A DNA stretch of 64,000 nt, from positions 3,968,001 through 4,032,000 of the forward strand of contig CBDEHK010000001.1 in NCBI GenBank assembly GCA_965238305.1, written 5' to 3'. Numbering within the stretch: the first letter of the stretch is position 1; the number at the start of each line of letters is the position of its first letter. Of this stretch, positions 59,261 to 64,000 are shown piece by piece. The stretch is from CBDCGJ01 sp965238305. GTDB lineage: Bacteria > Pseudomonadota > Alphaproteobacteria > GCA-2731375. The notes beneath the pieces are model-generated. The model was given only the letters and a program-made list of their open reading frames with translations, made no database searches and was not told where the DNA came from. The translations under genes and the position numbers were made by a program.

Positions 59261-60481
59261 CTAATTCTTTGCACTTGCAACGGTACCACTGTCATGCAGG
59301 CGCCCGATTTCGCCACCTGACAGGCCTAAGACGTCCGCGAGTATTTCGTCCGTGTGTTGACCCAACAGTGGCGCCGGGCGCACGTCATCGCGCGGAGAAG
59401 CGGAAAAATCCATCGGCAGACCCGGCATCATATATGTACCGACGCCCGGTTGTTCGACGTCCTGAAAGACCGGGTTCTCTGTTGAAAACCGCCAGTCCTT
59501 CTCCAAAGCTTCACTAAACGTACGATATGGCCCCCAAAGCACACCACCATCCGTCAACGACTTGTCGGCGTCAGAATAATCGTGACTCGAACACCAAGCT
59601 TCGACGAGATCGGAAATTTGAGTTCTAACCTCGTAGCGCGCACCTTCCTTGTTCAAATCAAGACCGGTTTGCTGCTCGATCTCAGCGACTGCGTTGCCCA
59701 TATCCAGGGTCTTGACCAAAGCCTTCCAATGTCCCGGCGTCAAGGCCGTGATGACCAAGTCGCGGCCATCACGCGTGCGGAACTCCCGCACGTAAGAGCC
59801 GTACAAATCGTTCCCGCCACGGGCCCGCTCTGCCCCATTGATTTGCGCCTCCGCGACATAACCTAGCGTCCCGGCAGTTGCAAAGGCGACGTCTGATAGG
59901 GCAACCGAAACGAGCTGACCTTCACCGGTGCGGCTGCGATGACGTTCCGCTGCCAGCAATCCGTTGACGGCATACAGGCCGGTCGAAAGATCCCACGCCG
60001 GCAACACATGATTAACCGGTCCGTCATGTTCTTTCGGGCCGGTGACAAGCGGAAATCCAACGGCAGAATTGACCGTGTAGTCGATGCCCGAGCCACCATC
60101 GCGGTCCCCCTTCACATTGACCATGATCAGATCTTCGCGCCGTTTCTTCAGGGCTTCGTAATCAAGCCAACCGGCGGCAGGAAAATTCGTGAGAAAAATA
60201 CCAGCATCTGGTCCAGGTGCAGTGATTAAAGAAAGTGCAATTTCGCGGCCTTCGGGACTGCGGATGTCCAGGGCAATGGATTTTTTGCCCTTGTTTAAAC
60301 TAGTCCAATAAAGGCTAGTCCCGGTATCGGTAACCGGCCAGCGTCGATAATCAAGCCCGCCACCTATCGGATCAAAGCGGATTACCTCCGCACCCATTTG
60401 CGACATGGTCATTCCCGCGGACGGTGCGGCGACAAAGGCCGAACCTTCGATGACCCGCAATCCAGACAATAATTTATTCAT
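59261..60481 (-). CDS. CaiB/BaiF family CoA-transferase (type III)
   Basis: About 406 residues. The N-terminus LLSGLRVIEGSAFVAAPSAG, with MGAEVIRFDPIGGGLDYRRW, and TSLYWTSLNKGKKSIALDIR is typical of the family. Near residue 160, GSGIDYTVNSAVGFPLVTG should hold the catalytic Asp. The C-terminus ends PAPLLGQHTDEILADVLGLS. It moves CoA between carboxylic acids. An ATG at 60496 is open, but 60481 (MNKLLSGLRV) is the better start by family comparison. It is first in a two-gene operon with the hydratase and divergent from the FAD enzyme at 60621. Confidence 0.9.
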   Translation of the reverse strand: MNKLLSGLRVIEGSAFVAAPSAGMTMSQMGAEVIRFDPIGGGLDYRRWPVTDTGTSLYWTSLNKGKKSIALDIRSPEGREIALSLITAPGPDAGIFLTNFPAAGWLDYEALKKRREDLIMVNVKGDRDGGSGIDYTVNSAVGFPLVTGPKEHDGPVNHVLPAWDLSTGLYAVNGLLAAERHRSRTGEGQLVSVALSDVAFATAGTLGYVAEAQINGAERARGGNDLYGSYVREFRTRDGRDLVITALTPGHWKALVKTLDMGNAVAEIEQQTGLDLNKEGARYEVRTQISDLVEAWCSSHDYSDADKSLTDGGVLWGPYRTFSEALEKDWRFSTENPVFQDVEQPGVGTYMMPGLPMDFSASPRDDVRPAPLLGQHTDEILADVLGLSGGEIGRLHDSGTVASAKN

Positions 60482-60620
60482 CAACCAACCATTCATTCAT
60501 TCGTGTCAATGTCGCGACATATTTGGATATTTCGCAAGATTTTGAAAGTCCCGTTCGCGTCATTGATTTGGATATGCCAATATTATTTGATTCGGGCCAT
60601 ATCATGGAGAGGGAATTGTT

Positions 60621-62219
60621 TTGAGTGAACGTCGCGCCATTATCATTGGCGGTGGACCTGCGGGGCTGACAACGGCGCTGGAATTACTGCGCCGCACAGA
60701 TATAAAACCGATTGTCTATGAAGGGGCGGACGATGTCGGCGGCATCGCGCGGACCCATGAACATAACGGCAATCGCATCGATATTGGCGGCCACCGATTT
60801 TTCTCCAAATCCGACCGGGTGATGTCGTGGTGGGATGAAATACTGCCATTGCAGGGCCCTTATGATGTCGAGGGGGTTGGTGAGGCACAACGTATCGAAA
60901 TCAGCTATCAAAACAAAAAACGCTGGCTCGATATTCCGGCTGACGGACCGAACCCGGACGAAGTGTATGATGTGATGTTGGTCCGCGCTCGCACTTCGCG
61001 CATTTTGTTTCGCCGCAAGATGTTCGATTATCCGATTTCACTGAGCATCGGTACATTGGTCAAGTTGGGCCCTATTGCGACGATGAAGATCGGCTTCAGT
61101 TACATCTATGCCAACATGTTCCAAATCAAACCCGAAGCCAGCCTGCGCGATTTCTTCGTCAATCGTTTTGGCAATGAGCTCTACAGCACTTTTTTTAGGG
61201 ACTATACGGAAAAAGTTTGGGGCGTACCGTGTGAAGAAATATCAGCCGAATGGGGGGCTCAGCGGATCAAAGGTCTGTCACTCCTGAGCGCCGTCGGTCA
61301 CGCTATCAAAAGCATCTTCAAGAGCCCGGCATCGTTGGCACAAAAAGATACTGAAACGAGCTTGATCGAGCAGTTTCTTTACCCCAAGTTTGGCCCCGGC
61401 CATATCTGGCGCAAAGTCGTCGAGATGATCAAAAGCGCCGGTGGCGAAATTGTGATGAATACGAAAGTAATCGGTCTGCAGCATGAAAATGGCCGAATAT
61501 CATCGGCGACTATCCGCCATCCAGACGGGCAGGAGGAGATCGTTACCGGAGAATTTTTCTTTTCGACAACCGATATGAAGGCGTTGTTCGCCGGCCTGGA
61601 GCCGCCGCCGCCACCGGAAATCCAAGAAATATCCGACAATTTGATTTATCGCGACTTTATTACCGTTGGCATCCTGGCCAATCGCATCTTGTTAGGGGGC
61701 GGGGCCACCGGTGCCGACATCGCACAAAAAGTGCCCGACAATTGGATCTATATTCAAGAACCGGACGTGAAATTGGGCCGCCTGCAAATTTTTAATAATT
61801 GGAGCCCCTATCTCGTTGCCGATCAATCGAAGGTGTGGATGGGATTGGAATATTTTTGCGACGAAGGAGACGAACTTTGGTCGATGGATGATGAAACCTT
61901 CGCCACTTTCGCCAAACAAGAACTCGAGAAAATAAACATCGTCAATGAATCCGATGTCGTCGATCATGTCGTCATCCGGGTGCCCAAAACCTATCCGGCT
62001 TATTTCGGCGCCTACGAGAAATTTGACCAAATTAAATCATATGCCGACAGCCTTGAGAATTTGTATTTGATCGGGCGAAACGGCATGCACCGCTATAATA
62101 ATCAGGACCATTCCATGCTGTCCGCCATGGTCGCGGTGGACAATATCGCGGCCGGCATTGGCGACAAGGAAAATATCTGGTCGGTGAATACGGAAACCGA
62201 ATACCATGAAGAAAAGTAG
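60621..62219 (+). CDS. FAD-dependent oxidoreductase, UDP-galactopyranose mutase/protoporphyrinogen oxidase-like
   Basis: 532 residues. FAD-binding N-terminus AIIIGGGPAGLTTALELLRR, then YEGADDVGGIARTHEHNGNR and IDIGGHRFFSKSDRVMSWW. The middle (FFRDYTEKVWGVPCEEISAEW with GAQRIKGLSL) and the C-terminal LYLIGRNGMHRYNNQDHSM fit the family often found next to glycolipid and polysaccharide genes. It starts at a TTG with GAGGGA about 9-10 bases upstream. The next gene, a membrane protein, follows after 26 bases on the same strand. The substrate is unknown; a role in sugar or prenyl-linked metabolism is inferred from relatives. Confidence 0.88.
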   Translation: MSERRAIIIGGGPAGLTTALELLRRTDIKPIVYEGADDVGGIARTHEHNGNRIDIGGHRFFSKSDRVMSWWDEILPLQGPYDVEGVGEAQRIEISYQNKKRWLDIPADGPNPDEVYDVMLVRARTSRILFRRKMFDYPISLSIGTLVKLGPIATMKIGFSYIYANMFQIKPEASLRDFFVNRFGNELYSTFFRDYTEKVWGVPCEEISAEWGAQRIKGLSLLSAVGHAIKSIFKSPASLAQKDTETSLIEQFLYPKFGPGHIWRKVVEMIKSAGGEIVMNTKVIGLQHENGRISSATIRHPDGQEEIVTGEFFFSTTDMKALFAGLEPPPPPEIQEISDNLIYRDFITVGILANRILLGGGATGADIAQKVPDNWIYIQEPDVKLGRLQIFNNWSPYLVADQSKVWMGLEYFCDEGDELWSMDDETFATFAKQELEKINIVNESDVVDHVVIRVPKTYPAYFGAYEKFDQIKSYADSLENLYLIGRNGMHRYNNQDHSMLSAMVAVDNIAAGIGDKENIWSVNTETEYHEEK

Positions 62220-62245
62220 TGCCTGATCGTCGAACAGGTCGAGCT

Positions 62246-64000
62246 ATGTCACATAGAATTGCTATCGCAATATTTCCCGTCCTCCTGCTGATCCTTGCTC
62301 AAGTCATGTTGCAGGCAAGGGTCGGTTTACCAATTTTAGACGGCGTTTTGATTGATACAGATTCATACATGCGCATGGTTCGCGTGACAGAGTTTGCTCA
62401 AAACGGGGATTGGTACGATCGCACGATCGACCGCAGTAACGCCTCCTTTGGCGAGACCTTGCATTGGACCAAACCGCTTGACCTACTGATATTGGCGGGG
62501 GCGGCCTTGGCTTTGCCCTTCATGTCCTTGGATCAGGCACTTTTCACGTCTGGCGTTCTGATCGGACCGGTCTTGCACCTATTGACGTTGTTGGTTCTTC
62601 TTTGGGCGACGGAAACACTATTTCCTGCCTCGGGCCGGGTTTATGTTGGTGTCCTCTTTATTGCGCAGTTATTTTTGTCGCAACTTTTTGCGTTGGGGCG
62701 GGTCGACCACCATGGTTTGTTTGCGCTGATCGTCGTGGCCCTTATTGGATTAGGCTTGCGGCTGCTATCGGACGACACGCGACGTCGAACAGCAATTCTT
62801 GCTGGCATTGTCGCCGCGACCGGCCTGTGGGTTGGCGTCGAAGGCTTGTTTGGGGTCGCCATGATTCTGGCCATGATATGGACGTTGTGGATTTGGGAAG
62901 GCGGCAGACAAGCAAAATCTGGCGCCGCTTTCTCCATCACCTTGACAATTGCCGCGGCATTTTTTGTGGCGTTGGAGCATCCACCATCAAATTGGCTCAG
63001 TGCCAGCTACGACATCATCTCATGCGTTCATGTCTTGATACTTGCGTTAATAGCAATGTTCTGGATCGTTGCAGGTTTTTTGTTCAAGTTCGGCACGAAG
63101 CTTTCGCGGTTTGTCGTGACCATAGTTTTCGGGCTGTTTGGTCTTGGTTTGACCTGGTTGATTTACCCGGATTTTTTTGCCGGCCCCTTGGCGGAAATTG
63201 ACCCTCGTGTATTCGAACTTTGGTTCAGCAAGAACCAGGAAGTACAGCCAATTGCTGATCTTTCACGGCCGCTCTATTCAATCCATCGCCTATTCTTGTT
63301 TCTTGGGACCTCCGTTATTGCCCTGCCATTTATTGTGCACATACTGAAATCAAGTGCTGGCTTGGAGCGGCGACAATGGTTTTTCATAACTGGATGCTAC
63401 GGCGCGACGGTGCTGATTGCATTGCTGCAAATCCGCTGGACCGCCTACGCGCAGTTATTCGCGATCCTGCCGGCAGTGGGGCTTTTGCTGTCCATTCTGG
63501 ATGTTGTTTCCAAGCGGATTGGCGGCGTCTTGAAGTCAGTTTCGCGTGCCGCCATCGTTTTGGCGATTGCTATCGGACCGCCGTTGTTGAGTTTGGTGCT
63601 GGAACCTAAAATCGAAGCTTCGGCTACTCCACGAGCGAACAAATACGGGGCTTGCAATCTACGCCAATTAGCCAGTTTTTTGAACACTGGGATTTTGGGC
63701 GAGCGACTTCAAACGATCATGAGTTACAATTCGTTTGGACCGGAGTTGCTTTACCGGACACCCCATCGTGTTATTTCAACCCCTTACCACCGTAACGCAG
63801 CTGGAATTTTGGCCGGTTTCGAGTTTTTTGGAACCAACGATTTGGACAAAGCCAGAGAAATCATCGTCGCTCGAAACATCGACCTGATTGTCATCTGCCC
63901 CGGTCATCCGGAGGCACCCTACTATCGTGGCACCCAGAACCAGGTCAGCATGCATGATCGGCTCGTGAACAATAAAGTCGCCTGGGCAGAACGTGTGGAG
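62246..64000 (+). CDS. Large polytopic membrane protein, possible GT-C (STT3/PglB-like) glycosyltransferase, partial at right edge
   Basis: 585 codons are open from the ATG at 62246, and the frame runs off the right end. The protein begins MSHRIAIAIFPVLLLILAQV. Just after the first membrane segment is an acidic loop IDTDSYMRMVRVTEFAQNGD followed by WYDRTIDRS and LHWTKPLDLLIL. ALGRVDHHGLFALIVVALIG follows two segments later. An early D-x-D-like loop plus D-H-H between helices is reminiscent of GT-C enzymes such as STT3/PglB, but I do not see the complete signature. About ten further hydrophobic segments are visible, then a soluble C-terminal part (LRQLASFLNTGILGERL, LDKAREIIVARNIDLIVICP). Being 26 bases after the FAD enzyme, it may start a surface-glycan cluster that continues to the right. 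Confidence 0.7.
   Translation, partial: MSHRIAIAIFPVLLLILAQVMLQARVGLPILDGVLIDTDSYMRMVRVTEFAQNGDWYDRTIDRSNASFGETLHWTKPLDLLILAGAALALPFMSLDQALFTSGVLIGPVLHLLTLLVLLWATETLFPASGRVYVGVLFIAQLFLSQLFALGRVDHHGLFALIVVALIGLGLRLLSDDTRRRTAILAGIVAATGLWVGVEGLFGVAMILAMIWTLWIWEGGRQAKSGAAFSITLTIAAAFFVALEHPPSNWLSASYDIISCVHVLILALIAMFWIVAGFLFKFGTKLSRFVVTIVFGLFGLGLTWLIYPDFFAGPLAEIDPRVFELWFSKNQEVQPIADLSRPLYSIHRLFLFLGTSVIALPFIVHILKSSAGLERRQWFFITGCYGATVLIALLQIRWTAYAQLFAILPAVGLLLSILDVVSKRIGGVLKSVSRAAIVLAIAIGPPLLSLVLEPKIEASATPRANKYGACNLRQLASFLNTGILGERLQTIMSYNSFGPELLYRTPHRVISTPYHRNAAGILAGFEFFGTNDLDKAREIIVARNIDLIVICPGHPEAPYYRGTQNQVSMHDRLVNNKVAWAERVE

Noticed and set aside
62602..63201. 199-codon open frame overlapping the membrane protein at the right edge
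   Set aside because: It is in another frame of the long gene from 62246. Its translation is rich in Trp, Cys, Arg and His with no membrane pattern, typical of an out-of-frame reading.
1..64000. Mobile elements, CRISPR arrays, prophage or plasmid functions
   Set aside because: No transposase, integrase, terminal repeats, regularly spaced repeats or phage structural genes were seen on either strand.

Overview
The window comes from an alphaproteobacterium. Three regulators point there: CtrA with an Asp51 receiver and an Ala-Ala C-terminus, the histidine phosphotransferase ChpT, and the DUF1153 protein SciP. This trio is confined to alphaproteobacteria that use the CckA-ChpT-CtrA circuit. FlhF/FlhG, a PAS_5-type protein and an FDH1-like formate dehydrogenase fit a Rhodospirillales-like, probably free-living aquatic relative. 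I cannot name a genus. No insertion sequence, prophage, CRISPR array or rRNA was found. One elongator tRNA-Met lies at 11380-11456.

Layout. 1-4.6 kb (minus): a BMP-type nucleoside-like ABC importer (binding protein, ATPase, permease cut by the left edge) and a zinc alcohol dehydrogenase. 4.7-18 kb: a PAS_5 protein, malate synthase G, a gamma-carbonic anhydrase, a methyltransferase with a regulatory domain, an acyltransferase-3, tRNA-Met, an acyl-CoA ligase, a fused ABC exporter and mnmA. 18-46.3 kb: a motility supercluster. It runs flgL-flgK (minus); fliK-flgD-flgE, sciP, then fliF-fliG-fliH-fliN-motA-flbD-flhA-flhF-flhG and an unrecognised gene (plus); fliJ-fliI (minus); ctrA (plus); cheR-cheB-cheY-cheW-cheA and chpT (minus). 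46.5-52.4 kb: a two-subunit NAD-dependent formate dehydrogenase with mobA and fdhD converging on it. 52.5-53.8 kb: an arsR and ArsP-like permease pair. 53.9-58.4 kb: a tight five-gene operon (SDR, cysQ-like, SNase-like, speE, phosphonate-monoesterase-like sulfatase). 58.4-60.5 kb (minus): a type III CoA-transferase and a MaoC-like hydratase. 60.6-64 kb: an FAD oxidoreductase of the UDP-galactopyranose-mutase type and a large membrane protein cut by the right edge.

How the parts fit. The motility cluster holds hook, rod-cap, MS-ring, switch, export and stator genes, the sigma-54 activator FlbD, a complete chemotaxis core, and three parts of the CtrA phosphorelay. A good sigma-54 promoter (26337-26351) lies upstream of fliF, and a near-consensus CtrA box lies upstream of sciP. 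This suggests that motility and the CtrA circuit are wired together here.

The clearest anomaly is in flhF. A one-base frame change at about 35627-35630 separates the G1-G3 motifs of the GTPase from its G4 motif and C-terminus. The original stop, which overlaps the flhG start as ATGA, survives in the other frame. I see no convincing undescribed system. The most novel-looking material is the unrecognised gene at 36675-37085 and several unassigned operator-like repeats.
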